Assembly: GCF_024347615.1 (NCBI RefSeq) | Contig: NZ_AP025509.1 | Span: 620,001-684,000 of the forward strand | Source of the DNA: Vibrio splendidus | GTDB lineage: Bacteria; Pseudomonadota; Gammaproteobacteria; Enterobacterales; Vibrionaceae | DNA: 64,000 nucleotides | Direction: 5' to 3' | Part shown: piece after piece, positions 52,093 to 60,889 of the stretch | Position numbering within the stretch: position 1 is the stretch's first letter | Layout of the letters: each line of letters starts with the position of its first letter | Notes under the pieces: model-generated | The model's input: only the letters and a program-made list of their open reading frames with translations | Told to the model about the DNA's origin: nothing | Databases searched by the model: none | Program-made: the position numbers and the translations under genes

Positions 52093-53188
52093 TTGACCAA
52101 TCCTCCGTGTATTCGTAGCCGAAGTCATAGTCTAACCATTCGTATTCTTCGCCTATAAGGGGATCTCCAGATAACGATTCCAAAAAAGCCACCAGCGCCT
52201 TTTTTTCGTAGTCCGTTAGGGAAAGCGTGGTGAGTCGAGAGTCTTTGTTTGAGTCTTCGCCACCACCTTGATTATAAAATTCAACCACATCTTCAAGCGT
52301 GGCAAGCATGCCATTGTGCATATACGGCGCAGTTTGACTGAGCTCTCGCAGCGTTGGCGTTATGAACTTACCGCGATCGCTACCATCCGCTTTATGAGTT
52401 TGAACATGAGCACCAACATCGCGCTTTAACGTTAAGTAATCTTGCACACCCATAAACATGTTGTAGGCAAGAAAAGATTGATGTCGCATGGGGTCTAAAA
52501 ATATCTCATGATTTTCAGGCACTCCGGTATTGTGTGCCTTTCCGTCCGAAAACAGAGCGCCACGATGGCATTGGCTGCACCCCGCTTTGCCTGTGAACAG
52601 CTTTTCTCCCTGGATCGCTAAGTCGCTAAGCTCGCCCTTGTCAAAAGGGACATTCTTCGAAGTCAGTGTCTTTAGGTATTCAGGCAGAGCTTTGCGCACT
52701 CCGCCATTTGACGGTTCTCCAAGATTGGCCGCTTTAAACATCTCGACGTATATTGGGTCTTGTTTGAGGCGTTCCTGCATCAAACGCATGTCCATATTCA
52801 TCAGCCAGTCTTCAGTGATATTTTCCCGAACCACATCGTTTAGGTTGGTGCCAATACGACCATCGTGAAACCACACCTCTTTATAGGCTGCATTAATAAG
52901 TGTTGGAGCATTACGAAATCCATCACTCCCCGTATACGCAGGGCTTAACGGTTCAGGGTAAGAAAAACCATTAGACGGAATGTGGCAACTGGAACACGAA
53001 ATCGAGTCATCCCCGGACAAGCGCGTATCAAAAAACAGTCGTTTGCCGAGTTCTGCTTGAGCTGGATCGATATCTAAAGGAGGCAAAGCAGCATGTAAAC
53101 TCATCGTAAAAAAGGAGCACAATACTACGCAGACTTTTCGAGCGAAGCTTTGAAGTGTGGACTGTGCTCGTAAAACACTCATCGGCAT
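52079..53188 (-). CDS. idrP2: Di-haem cytochrome c peroxidase (IdrP2-like)
   Basis: 369 residues (or 367 from ATG 53182, which has GGAA at better spacing). Signal peptide ending SLHA. Two c-haem sites CSSCH (65-69) and CSQCH (204-208), and family motifs LFFDTRLSGD and TPTLRELSQTAPYMHNG. Clearly a paralogue of the next gene. First gene of a five-gene operon (P2-P1-B-A-CopD-like) reading away from a divergent promoter with an FNR-like palindrome. Confidence 0.75.
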   Translation of the reverse strand: MPMSVLRAQSTLQSFARKVCVVLCSFFTMSLHAALPPLDIDPAQAELGKRLFFDTRLSGDDSISCSSCHIPSNGFSYPEPLSPAYTGSDGFRNAPTLINAAYKEVWFHDGRIGTNLNDVVRENITEDWLMNMDMRLMQERLKQDPIYVEMFKAANLGEPSNGGVRKALPEYLKTLTSKNVPFDKGELSDLAIQGEKLFTGKAGCSQCHRGALFSDGKAHNTGVPENHEIFLDPMRHQSFLAYNMFMGVQDYLTLKRDVGAHVQTHKADGSDRGKFITPTLRELSQTAPYMHNGMLATLEDVVEFYNQGGGEDSNKDSRLTTLSLTDYEKKALVAFLESLSGDPLIGEEYEWLDYDFGYEYTEDWSNARN

Positions 53189-53246
53189 TCCGTTTTAAGG
53201 ATTGTTATCAATGAAGCCTATTATTAACACGTGAAACATTAAAGAT

Positions 53247-53260
53247 ATGATTAGGATCAT
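53247..53260. promoter_or_regulatory. FNR-like palindrome in the idr/HEAT divergent promoter
   Basis: ATGAT-TAGG-ATCAT retains the TGAT/ATCA core of the FNR site and differs only at the outermost base of each half. It lies about 60-65 bp from both divergent start codons. Confidence 0.5.
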
Positions 53261-53319
53261 ACAATTCGGAATGATAAGAGTTATTATTCAAACTTGTTAG
53301 TTCAGTGGTACTAAAACCT

Positions 53320-55302
53320 ATGTCTCTCGATAAATTCCTTCTCTGTGTCGAACATACCTATCTTGCTGGGAACGTATCCGATCAAATTCTAGCAACTCAG
53401 TTTCTCGCTCAATTTTCGCAAACTAAACACCTCTTGCTTACAGGTTTAGAATCCAACGTTGTAGATGTTGTTATCACAAGCCTAGAATGTTTAGCTCAAG
53501 ACAAGCATGCTCCTATCAAAGACATCATCCACTGCTTTCAACTGTGGGATGACAGCGAAGTAAAACTAGCCGCATTGAATGCTGTTGAGCACAACAACGA
53601 TTCAGAACAAGCGAAGGGATTATTGATAGACGTCGTTTGTGACGATATCGATTACTGGGAGGGTGAATGGAATGATGGTGATGATATCCGTTTGAATGCT
53701 GCACGTATTTTGGATAACCATGAAATTAATTTAGATTATATTCAAGCGAGTCGTTTACTGCCCCTACTTCGAAGTGACCCAGAGCCTGATGTTCAGGTCA
53801 AACTAGTCTCAGTGCTATCGCGTCACTCACCGGCACTACTTAAAGAGAACTTTGCAGTAACGCGCACAAACGATATGCGTATGTTATTGAAAAGCACACC
53901 GGATAAAATAACGTTATTCAAAGCCACGCAACACCAAGATCTACGTTGCCAGCAAATCGCCTTTCAACGGCTGTCTCAAATGAACAGTCGTGAGTATTTG
54001 CAAATGTTTTTAACTGGCCTTTCGCACTTAGACCCACTGATAAGACAAACATCTCTCAGTACATTGGAAAAATGGAATTACCAAGTCGACATTAAGCACC
54101 TTGGTCAGAACGACTTATTACAAGAAATTCCAATCGATATCCTTTCGGCACTGCTTAGCGACAATCACAAGCAACAACTCGTGAATCAATGGCAAGATAA
54201 ACGGCACCCTTCTCATTCAATAACGGCGATGCTTCAATTAATTTCGAGCTTAAACCCGCAGAGTAAACAAGCCCAACTTAGCCGCTTTATGCCAGTCTTT
54301 TATGAGAAGTTTTCGAGCTTAGACGAAGCGACTCAACTTGATTGCTTGAATGTTTTATTAAGTGACATATCACAAACCCTAAGCCTTGCCTTTATCCGTC
54401 AGCAACTGCAATCGGGCACTTGCAGCAATTCAGTGAAGCGACAACTCATTGAGCACCTATCTCATACTCTAGCACCGAGTTCTCAGGCCTATCTAAAAGA
54501 GCTCATTGTCGACTTACCTGTAATTATTACAACCAATCAAACAGAAAGAGAAACGGCGACAACAGAAGTACCACATCGACAACTTAACGATCCGAATGAT
54601 GACGCTAGTGCCACACAACCTCCTATCACTTCCACGCTTGATTCGTTGAGGCAATCAGCGCATTCAAAACCTTCAACAAGACATGCTCGAACCAAACGAG
54701 TTGCAATCGAAAGCTTGTCAAACCTAGCGTTAGCGATTGAATACTGTCAAGACAAGCAATATCTGGTGGAGCTTTGCTCTACTGAAAAACTTACCAGCCT
54801 ATCCAACGCTGAGTTTCACGCGCTAGTCATTGCCTTGCGTTGTCATCATATCAACTTGACCGACGTTGAGACCCCCTACTTCAACCAATCGGTATTAGAT
54901 CTAGTCTTGAATGATGATTGTTCCAACCTCGAAAGTATCATCGATTGGCTTGGCACTCTCTGGATCGATCAACACCGTTTACAACTAATAGCCTCTGAAA
55001 GCCTCCCTCTAAAAGTCTGTTTAGTGCGATATACCACTGACGAAACAGAATTACTCGGGCTACTAAAGCACCCTTATATTGGTATCCAAATCGCGGCGCT
55101 GAAGCAATTAAAACAGTCTGGTGGTTCACATGAAGAGCTAGTTAGCTTGATCTTAGAAGAGCCAGTACTTTATCCTCAAATCTCTCTTTTTGATGCTAAT
55201 ACAGTCTACAACGTACTTGCTGAGAAAATCCAAGGTTCACCTTCAATAGCTCTACAAGCTGCCCTTGCGTTTCTTTGTACACAAAATATGCAAATCACAT
55301 AA
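53320..55302 (+). CDS. HEAT-repeat protein divergent from the idr-like operon
   Basis: 660 residues from the ATG at 53320 (a GTG frame starts at 53305). Helical repeats of HEAT type occur through the N-terminal ~400 residues (for example DDSEVKLAALNAVE, DPEPDVQVKLVSVLSRH, DPLIRQTSLSTLEKW). A polar Thr/Ser/Pro-rich linker (about 405-460) and a second helical part follow. No signal peptide, so cytoplasmic. No catalytic motif recognised. HEAT scaffolds can serve as maturation factors; shared promoter suggests a link with the molybdoenzyme (inference). Confidence 0.7.
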   Translation: MSLDKFLLCVEHTYLAGNVSDQILATQFLAQFSQTKHLLLTGLESNVVDVVITSLECLAQDKHAPIKDIIHCFQLWDDSEVKLAALNAVEHNNDSEQAKGLLIDVVCDDIDYWEGEWNDGDDIRLNAARILDNHEINLDYIQASRLLPLLRSDPEPDVQVKLVSVLSRHSPALLKENFAVTRTNDMRMLLKSTPDKITLFKATQHQDLRCQQIAFQRLSQMNSREYLQMFLTGLSHLDPLIRQTSLSTLEKWNYQVDIKHLGQNDLLQEIPIDILSALLSDNHKQQLVNQWQDKRHPSHSITAMLQLISSLNPQSKQAQLSRFMPVFYEKFSSLDEATQLDCLNVLLSDISQTLSLAFIRQQLQSGTCSNSVKRQLIEHLSHTLAPSSQAYLKELIVDLPVIITTNQTERETATTEVPHRQLNDPNDDASATQPPITSTLDSLRQSAHSKPSTRHARTKRVAIESLSNLALAIEYCQDKQYLVELCSTEKLTSLSNAEFHALVIALRCHHINLTDVETPYFNQSVLDLVLNDDCSNLESIIDWLGTLWIDQHRLQLIASESLPLKVCLVRYTTDETELLGLLKHPYIGIQIAALKQLKQSGGSHEELVSLILEEPVLYPQISLFDANTVYNVLAEKIQGSPSIALQAALAFLCTQNMQIT

Positions 55303-55501
55303 CCTATTAGCACTAATAATCGACCCATTTAAGGTTTGACACACTATTTTTCGATTGGTCGGCAGGTTAAAACAACAGAGCCAACGGATCACGGGCATTG
55401 TAAGACATTGTATGGGTATGTATTACGGCAACTGCAATCACCCAATATCACGCGACATCTCGGTATATTAGCACCACGTTCTAAATCATAAGATGTGTAC
55501 C

Positions 55502-56692
55502 ATGAAAGTGTTATCTTTAACTGCGTTCGCTGCCACTGTTCTTCTTGTCGGTTGTAATAGTTCAAACCAAAGCAAGCCTGTGACAAGCCAAGAAAATGTC
55601 AAACCATCCGTTGTTCACAGGATCACAATAGAAGCGGTCCCTTCTCAGTTCTCTGCGTATTCCAAAGCAGGTTATAACCGACATGTCGCGGTCAATGCCC
55701 CTAATGGCAAATCTATCCATATTCTAATTATGGATCGCCTGAGCAATTATCAGATAGTCAAAGCAGTCAATGTTCTCAATCACTATCTAACCCCCGTTGA
55801 TGGCACTAAATACGGGAGCGCTGACTCAAAACGCGATATTGCAAATGCTATGGCGAACAATGGCGCAATATTGAAACTAATGAATTATCACGATGAGCCC
55901 CAATATAACGACGATTTGGATGGCCAACCCTTGTTCGAAGAGGAAATTCAAGTAGAAGGCGGAGAATGGTACGTTCGACAGGATTATGAAGAGCATCGCG
56001 ATGCGTCTTACGAAGAAATTCTCCACCTAGTCCATGACTATGGTATTGGTGTTCTTAACTCCCCTCAAAGTGGCGAATCGGCATTACCTTTATTTCAAAA
56101 AGAGCTGAATACAATACAGACTCAGGCTTTACATAATGCCTATACACCTCCAGTTGACACTTTGGTAGAGTGGCAAGAAGAAGTCAGTGTTGACCAAGAG
56201 TACTTTGCAGCCGTCATTGATAGCTATTACGGGCTTTGGGGGGCGTATAGTGGCGAAGGTATGTGGGGGTTATACAAAGTTAAAACTCGCGACGACTTTT
56301 CTACAAGAGATCCTAACGCGCAATATATTACTGAACAGATTTTCTCTCCAACACTGGCTTACGACGCATACATTGCTGATACATTCACCGGCACTTTTAA
56401 AATGCAATATGACCCAGCAACGCCCTACACTCATCACTCTCAATATCTGACGAAACTAACGCTATCGGGCAAGAATAACGCAAATATTGAGATCAATGGA
56501 TATGATAATAAGGTAGCCGGAAATTTAGGTGTTAATACGATTGTAGTACATGGTCCTAAAAGTGAATACCAAATCCACAATCTTGGGGGCGGTAAATTTC
56601 AGCTCAATGACACCGTTACTTCACGCGATGGCTTGAATACCCTATCAAGCATTGAACAAGTGCAGTTCACTGATCAGCGTTGGACTCTTTGA
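55502..56692 (+). CDS. Unrecognised lipoprotein with RTX-like C-terminal tail
   Basis: 396 residues from the ATG at 55502 (another in-frame ATG at 55493). Lipoprotein signal KVLSLTAFAATVLLVGCNSS. The middle is acidic and rich in Tyr/His/Glu (ASYEEILHLVHDYGIGVLNS), and I cannot assign a family. The last ~75 residues (NANIEINGYDNKVAGNLGVN, then GLNTLSSIEQVQFTDQRWTL) resemble the C-terminal capping region of RTX/serralysin-type calcium-binding proteins. A tail like that on a lipoprotein is unusual. It is transcribed alone, between the HEAT gene and the first tRNA array. Confidence 0.7.
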   Translation: MKVLSLTAFAATVLLVGCNSSNQSKPVTSQENVKPSVVHRITIEAVPSQFSAYSKAGYNRHVAVNAPNGKSIHILIMDRLSNYQIVKAVNVLNHYLTPVDGTKYGSADSKRDIANAMANNGAILKLMNYHDEPQYNDDLDGQPLFEEEIQVEGGEWYVRQDYEEHRDASYEEILHLVHDYGIGVLNSPQSGESALPLFQKELNTIQTQALHNAYTPPVDTLVEWQEEVSVDQEYFAAVIDSYYGLWGAYSGEGMWGLYKVKTRDDFSTRDPNAQYITEQIFSPTLAYDAYIADTFTGTFKMQYDPATPYTHHSQYLTKLTLSGKNNANIEINGYDNKVAGNLGVNTIVVHGPKSEYQIHNLGGGKFQLNDTVTSRDGLNTLSSIEQVQFTDQRWTL

Positions 56693-56831
56693 CTAGCAAC
56701 TTTCTCTTTGATTCAGCTCTAAATGTGTCTAACCTTTCGAAGGTAATGAATGGGTTTTACGGGCGTTCTTCTATCTGAAAAGGTAAAAGAAAAGCATTCA
56801 AAAACCAAAACCACTTTCCTGCAGACGTAAA

Positions 56832-56859
56832 AAAGCCCGACCATTTCTGATCGGGCTTT
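56832..56859 (-). terminator. Terminator of tRNA array 1
   Basis: AAAGCCCGA / TCGGGCTTT stem with TTTTTT on the minus strand, just past the last tRNA-Cys. Confidence 0.88.
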
Positions 56860-56867
56860 CAAAATAA

Positions 56868-56941
56868 TGGAGGCGCCTCCCGGAGTCGAACCGAGGTCCA
56901 CGGATTTGCAATCCGCTGCATAGCCACTCTGCCAAGGCGCC
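56868..56941 (-). tRNA. tRNA-Cys (GCA)
   Basis: 74 nt including encoded CCA; cloverleaf GGCGCCU / AGGCGCC acceptor stem, anticodon GCA at 56907-56909. Last gene of array 1. Confidence 0.97.
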
Positions 56942-57005
56942 TTCAATAGTGTTTTAAGAGAACAACTCTTTTGAACATTACCAAACAAGGTAACAATCAA
57001 ATAGA

Positions 57006-57092
57006 TGGTGCCCCGGGCCGGACTTGAACCGGCACAACGCGAACGTCGAGGGATTTTAAATCCCTTGTGTCTACCAATTCCACCACCAGGGC
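57006..57092 (-). tRNA. tRNA-Leu (UAA), A:U variant of the variable arm
   Basis: 87 nt with encoded CCA, long class II variable arm and anticodon UAA within GGGATTTAAAATCCC. Differs from the other two Leu copies only at two positions that pair with each other in the variable arm (A:U here, G:C there). Confidence 0.96.
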
Positions 57093-57172
57093 ACGCAATT
57101 CTTTATTGCGATGCCGATTACTGAAAAGTAAAACACCATCTTAATGTCAAAATGAATCAACATTACAAAATT

Positions 57173-57248
57173 TGGAGCGATACATCGGGTTCGAACCGAT
57201 GACCTCAACCTTGGCAAGGTTGCGCTCTACCAACTGAGCTAGTATCGC
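57173..57248 (-). tRNA. tRNA-Gly (GCC)
   Basis: 76 nt with encoded CCA; anticodon GCC in CUUGCCAAG; acceptor GCGAUAC / GUAUCGC. Confidence 0.97.
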
Positions 57249-57296
57249 AATTTCATTCATCTAATTTCTCATCGATTAAATAAGAGAGAAAGAGAA

Positions 57297-57370
57297 TGGA
57301 GGCGCCTCCCGGAGTCGAACCGAGGTCCACGGATTTGCAATCCGCTGCATAGCCACTCTGCCAAGGCGCC
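57297..57370 (-). tRNA. tRNA-Cys (GCA)
   Basis: 74 nt, identical in sequence to the tRNA-Cys at 56868. Confidence 0.97.
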
Positions 57371-57453
57371 TTTATCAACATAAAAATATATTGAAGTGTT
57401 TAAAGAGAACCACTCTTTGTTCAACACTCTACTTAAAGTAGAAACTAGATAGA

Positions 57454-57540
57454 TGGTGCCCCGGGCCGGACTTGAACCGGCACAGCGCGAACGCCGAGGG
57501 ATTTTAAATCCCTTGTGTCTACCAATTCCACCACCAGGGC
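57454..57540 (-). tRNA. tRNA-Leu (UAA)
   Basis: 87 nt; first gene of array 1. Its 5' flank (57541-57590) repeats, diverged, the spacer found upstream of the other Leu copies, showing unit duplication. Confidence 0.97.
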
Positions 57541-57616
57541 AACGCAATCATGCGATGCTGATTACCGAAGAGTAAAACACCATCTCTCTGCGACCTAAGC
57601 CGTGAGAACGAGGTGT

Positions 57617-57644
57617 ACTTTAACGGATAGAAAAAATTCGTCAA
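57617..57644 (-). promoter_or_regulatory. Promoter of tRNA array 1
   Basis: Minus strand TTGACG, 16 bp, TAAAGT. Lies about 77-104 bp before the first tRNA-Leu and has the same layout as the promoter of array 2. Confidence 0.75.
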
Positions 57645-57802
57645 CAGTAAATTTTATCTTTCAATTCAAGTGATTAATTATCGAACTCAAACGATTGAAA
57701 TTACTACAGATCGCACAAACTGCACACACAACACCCTACATACAATACCTAATTCGACCTCGGATTATCTATTAGACTTAACTATGGCTACCGAATTCGA
57801 AT

Positions 57803-57832
57803 AAGAAAGCCAGTCAACAGACTGGCTTTCTT
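57803..57832. terminator. Terminator of the SGNH-CitC fusion gene
   Basis: AAGAAAGCCAGTC-AACA-GACTGGCTTTCTT, 13-bp perfect stem 31 bp past the stop of the gene at 57864. Confidence 0.85.
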
Positions 57833-57863
57833 ACAGAAAAGTAGTTTGAAAGCTAATCCAAAC

Positions 57864-59681
57864 TTAATAATTTTCTTTTAAGAATTGGTATGTAGGCTTG
57901 GGAACTATTGCTTCTATACTGCTGAAATCTCGGCTTGCTAAGAACTCCCTTACTTTAGAAGCACTAATCACATCGCCATTTGTTGAAATGCGCTCAATGA
58001 TTTCAACTTCAATATCATATGCAGGGAGTAGTTCCTGCATTTTTTCGTTGTATTGTTGGGTGATTTGACACTTTGGCTCATTCCCAAGGAATATCTTACT
58101 AATATTCAGCGCCTTAGCTATGTACTCACAGAAAAACCAGGCTTCCATTGATGCATCAGCTTTAGCTTCAGAAGTTTCTTTATCGAAGTAATCAGGGTAA
58201 GTCAACTCAGTACAAATAAACTTTCCGCCTCGAATAACGGTTACGTTGCCAATATGCTTCGTACTTTCAAAGACTAACTTAAATCGATCTTCGAATTTAA
58301 AGAAAGATTTATCTTCTTCGATAACAAAAATGAACAACTTATCGACACTTCTTGCCGCGTGCTCGATTAAGTGCAAATGTCCTTTAGTAATTGGATTACA
58401 GTTGACAGCGACACTGCCAATAACACCTTCACAATCTGATTCATACTGTTTTAATAATTCTAAGTAAGACTTCATTTCGCAAGATTCAACCGCCTGAGCA
58501 GTGTGTCTAAATAAAAAGTATTTGAACTTTTCTATGACCAACAGAATGCTCTCATTTACTTTATCTCCTCGGTTAACTAGCTTTAAAGCTTTGTTATGCA
58601 ACAAAGGGAGTAACTGATCTTTAACTATTACCTCCGATAGCACTTTATTGCCTCTAGATGAGTAGTGACCTTGTTTATTGTTTAAGTCGATAAAAAAGTC
58701 GCTGCCTCTGTCAATATCATTCAAGTCTATTTTATTTGATTCTGGAAGATCAACATGTCTAAACTCGTCAAAGTTGAAGAACACAACTATATCATTTTTT
58801 TTGATATTTGTTTGAACCAAGTTATTCATCGCTTGTAGTAGTTTCATCCCGATAATCCCATGATTCTCAACTACTACATCAGAAAAGAATTCATTTACGT
58901 TCTTTTGTACTTGAGAAACGAGAGTGTTGCTATCACTCATACCACTAGAATATGTTGTAGACGAGCCGAAAAACAAAACCCTACGATTTACATCATTCGG
59001 CTGCCCCACTGTAACTCTTAAGCCATTTTCCACTGACATCATTGGCTTATCACTGTCTAGAAGCGCGATTTTTGTACCTTTTATCACAGGGCGCGAGTAA
59101 TCAAAAAGTGAAGGTATACATTTTTTTTCAGCGTCGTCATACAATGAGAGTATATAGTTAGGAACTTTACGTCCTTGCCCCCAAAGATTACGTTCACCTG
59201 CATACTTGTGAGTATTCGACATAAGATCTTTTTCTTGAGCGGACTTTATTTTTAGATCTTTACCAATACCAACAACATCAATTAATAAGGGGGTAGCACC
59301 TTGGCTCTTAACGTAATCAGTTACAAATTTAACTTTTTCAAAATCATTTATTGTGTTATTTAAAAGCCCCATACCATTTACGATATCACTATCAATGAAC
59401 TCAATTGATTTGTCTTCCTGCAAACGACTTGCTTTTGATAACTCATCTTTCATTAAATATAAATTCAGCAACATAAAATAGTATTCATGTTTATTGAATT
59501 CATAAATTAATTCTTCTAAGACTCGAGTTGCACTTTTATAGTCGCTTTTTTGCACGTATAGCTCAGCAAGCCTAAGGTTTTTAGACATCTTAATTTTCGA
59601 AGGTAGTATAGGAAGCAATCGATATAAATTTCTCAATATTTTGTATGACACTAATTTATACGATTGACTTTTTGATAGCAT
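57864..59681 (-). CDS. TPR / SGNH-like / citrate-lyase-ligase-like fusion protein
   Basis: 605 residues, AT-rich. Residues ~35-90 look like a TPR pair. Residues ~230-355 resemble an SGNH/GDSL hydrolase: block I FFGSSTTYSSG (Ser240/241), block II-like ENHGIIG and a block V-like GHYSSRGNKVLSE with His339. Residues ~418-605 match the CitC-type nucleotidyltransferase domain of citrate lyase ligase: NPITKGHLHLIEHA (the H-x-G-H-type motif), EEDKSFFKFEDRF, LGNEPKCQITQQYN and ISASKVREFL. No citrate lyase genes are nearby, so it is not citC proper. The role may be surface-glycan or small-molecule modification (inference). It sits between two tRNA arrays, suggesting acquisition. Confidence 0.75.
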   Translation of the reverse strand: MLSKSQSYKLVSYKILRNLYRLLPILPSKIKMSKNLRLAELYVQKSDYKSATRVLEELIYEFNKHEYYFMLLNLYLMKDELSKASRLQEDKSIEFIDSDIVNGMGLLNNTINDFEKVKFVTDYVKSQGATPLLIDVVGIGKDLKIKSAQEKDLMSNTHKYAGERNLWGQGRKVPNYILSLYDDAEKKCIPSLFDYSRPVIKGTKIALLDSDKPMMSVENGLRVTVGQPNDVNRRVLFFGSSTTYSSGMSDSNTLVSQVQKNVNEFFSDVVVENHGIIGMKLLQAMNNLVQTNIKKNDIVVFFNFDEFRHVDLPESNKIDLNDIDRGSDFFIDLNNKQGHYSSRGNKVLSEVIVKDQLLPLLHNKALKLVNRGDKVNESILLVIEKFKYFLFRHTAQAVESCEMKSYLELLKQYESDCEGVIGSVAVNCNPITKGHLHLIEHAARSVDKLFIFVIEEDKSFFKFEDRFKLVFESTKHIGNVTVIRGGKFICTELTYPDYFDKETSEAKADASMEAWFFCEYIAKALNISKIFLGNEPKCQITQQYNEKMQELLPAYDIEVEIIERISTNGDVISASKVREFLASRDFSSIEAIVPKPTYQFLKENY

Positions 59682-60003
59682 GAATAGAGCCTTTTACATT
59701 ATCTTTAGAAATTAGAAACTTTGATGATGCTACCATATTTTATTTTCAGTAATGTAAGGTTAAGTAAGGTATTGTATTTATCTTAGTTACATATCATATC
59801 TCATAAAATCTAGCTTATTTATCAGTCAAATCTAAATTATTGTTAAGATAAATTAACTAATATTACAGATTAAGACTAGTTAGGTTGTTTAGATTATTTT
59901 TAATACTAATTTAATACAATTCCATAGTTCGTTTAAACACCTTCATCCTCGTTTCACAATCTAAGGCTATTGTAATTAAACTACTTTAAAACGATGTGCG
60001 CCC
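59682..60003. other. AT-rich intergenic region, 322 bp
   Basis: Divergent promoter region between the fusion gene and the lipase. Very AT-rich with runs such as TTATTTTTAATACTAATTTAA; no tRNA, hairpin or open frame stands out. Confidence 0.6.
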
Positions 60004-60792
60004 GTGAAACCACTAAAACGATACCAATATGAACGCTACGCTGTGCTCTGCAACCTCGCCTACCCAAGAGTTTTTAAACAAACTCGTTACGGTTTTGATC
60101 CTAATGGACAGCGCATCATAAAGAATCAATTTGGTAAAACCATGATTCGAGTCTTATGGAGCAGCGACAAAGATGAAGTAGTCGTGGTTATCAAGGGATC
60201 ACACAGTGTTTCTGACTGGCTACTCACTTTTGCGCTATGGACCAGAAGCTGTAAAAGAATTGGGCTGAACTATCGTGTTCATGCTGGTTTCTATCATCTC
60301 ATGTTCCAAGAAAGCCAACCGAGTCGTAACGAAGACAAGCTTGGGCAAACCGTTATCGAACGCTTAGAAGCCACGCTCACACCTTTATTAGAGCAAGGGA
60401 AAAGGATTTCTATCACCGGCCACTCTTCTGGCGGCGCTATTGGCTGTGTGTTTGCTGACTACCTAGACCAAAAATACCCGGGTTGTATTAAACGAATCGT
60501 CACGTTTGGGCAGCCCGCGGTCGGTGATTGGAGTTTCAAAAAGAACTACCGTTTGAGCAAGAAGACCTACCGAATATGTTGTGACATCGACATCGTGACC
60601 TTTATGCCCCCGGTTCCCCTATTGTATTGGCATGTAGGCAAAGTACTTTGGCTCTATAACGGCAGGATTTACGAAAACACACCGACGTTAATACGCCTCG
60701 GGCGATCAATATTCAGTTGGTTAATCCGGCCTTTCTCTTATCACCTAATGAGTAAGTATATTCGTAACAAAGACTTCTTTGACAAACATTGA
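60004..60792 (+). CDS. Class 3 lipase-family protein (GTG start)
   Basis: 262 residues beginning with GTG at 60004. Alpha/beta-hydrolase of the Lipase_3 family: nucleophile elbow GHSSGG (Ser141) after RISITGH. The catalytic Asp is likely in DIDIVTFMPP and the His probably in SYHLMSKY. No signal peptide, so the enzyme is cytoplasmic or exported otherwise. Substrate unknown. Followed by a strong hairpin. Confidence 0.85.
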   Translation: MKPLKRYQYERYAVLCNLAYPRVFKQTRYGFDPNGQRIIKNQFGKTMIRVLWSSDKDEVVVVIKGSHSVSDWLLTFALWTRSCKRIGLNYRVHAGFYHLMFQESQPSRNEDKLGQTVIERLEATLTPLLEQGKRISITGHSSGGAIGCVFADYLDQKYPGCIKRIVTFGQPAVGDWSFKKNYRLSKKTYRICCDIDIVTFMPPVPLLYWHVGKVLWLYNGRIYENTPTLIRLGRSIFSWLIRPFSYHLMSKYIRNKDFFDKH

Positions 60793-60810
60793 GCATGCTC
60801 TATAAATAAA

Positions 60811-60843
60811 AAAGAGCACACGCTTTAACAGCCAGTGCTCTTT
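60811..60843. terminator. Bidirectional terminator
   Basis: AAAGAGCAC / GTGCTCTTT stem between the convergent lipase and chemoreceptor genes, with A and T runs outside. Confidence 0.82.
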
Positions 60844-60889
60844 CTAGTTTCTAATTGATCTTTGTGCTTAAGCTAATATTAGCCTGAAC

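Larger units (their letters stand above)
56868..57248 (-). repeat. Duplicated Cys-Leu-Gly tRNA segment, copy 1
   Basis: 381 bp that recur at 63076-63456. By eye only three differences are seen: two in tRNA-Leu and one in the Cys/Leu spacer. Spacers are non-coding yet almost identical, so the duplication is recent or maintained by gene conversion. Confidence 0.93.

Noticed and set aside
56719..57547. Open frames on the minus strand through the tRNA arrays (also 62943-63143)
   Set aside because: They are translations of tRNA genes (the AEWLCSGLQIRGPRFDSGR pattern) and carry no protein signal.
57864..59681. Annotating the gene as citC (citrate lyase ligase)
   Set aside because: Only the C-terminal third matches; the protein is nearly twice the usual CitC length, lacks the acetyltransferase-like N-domain and has no citrate lyase neighbours.
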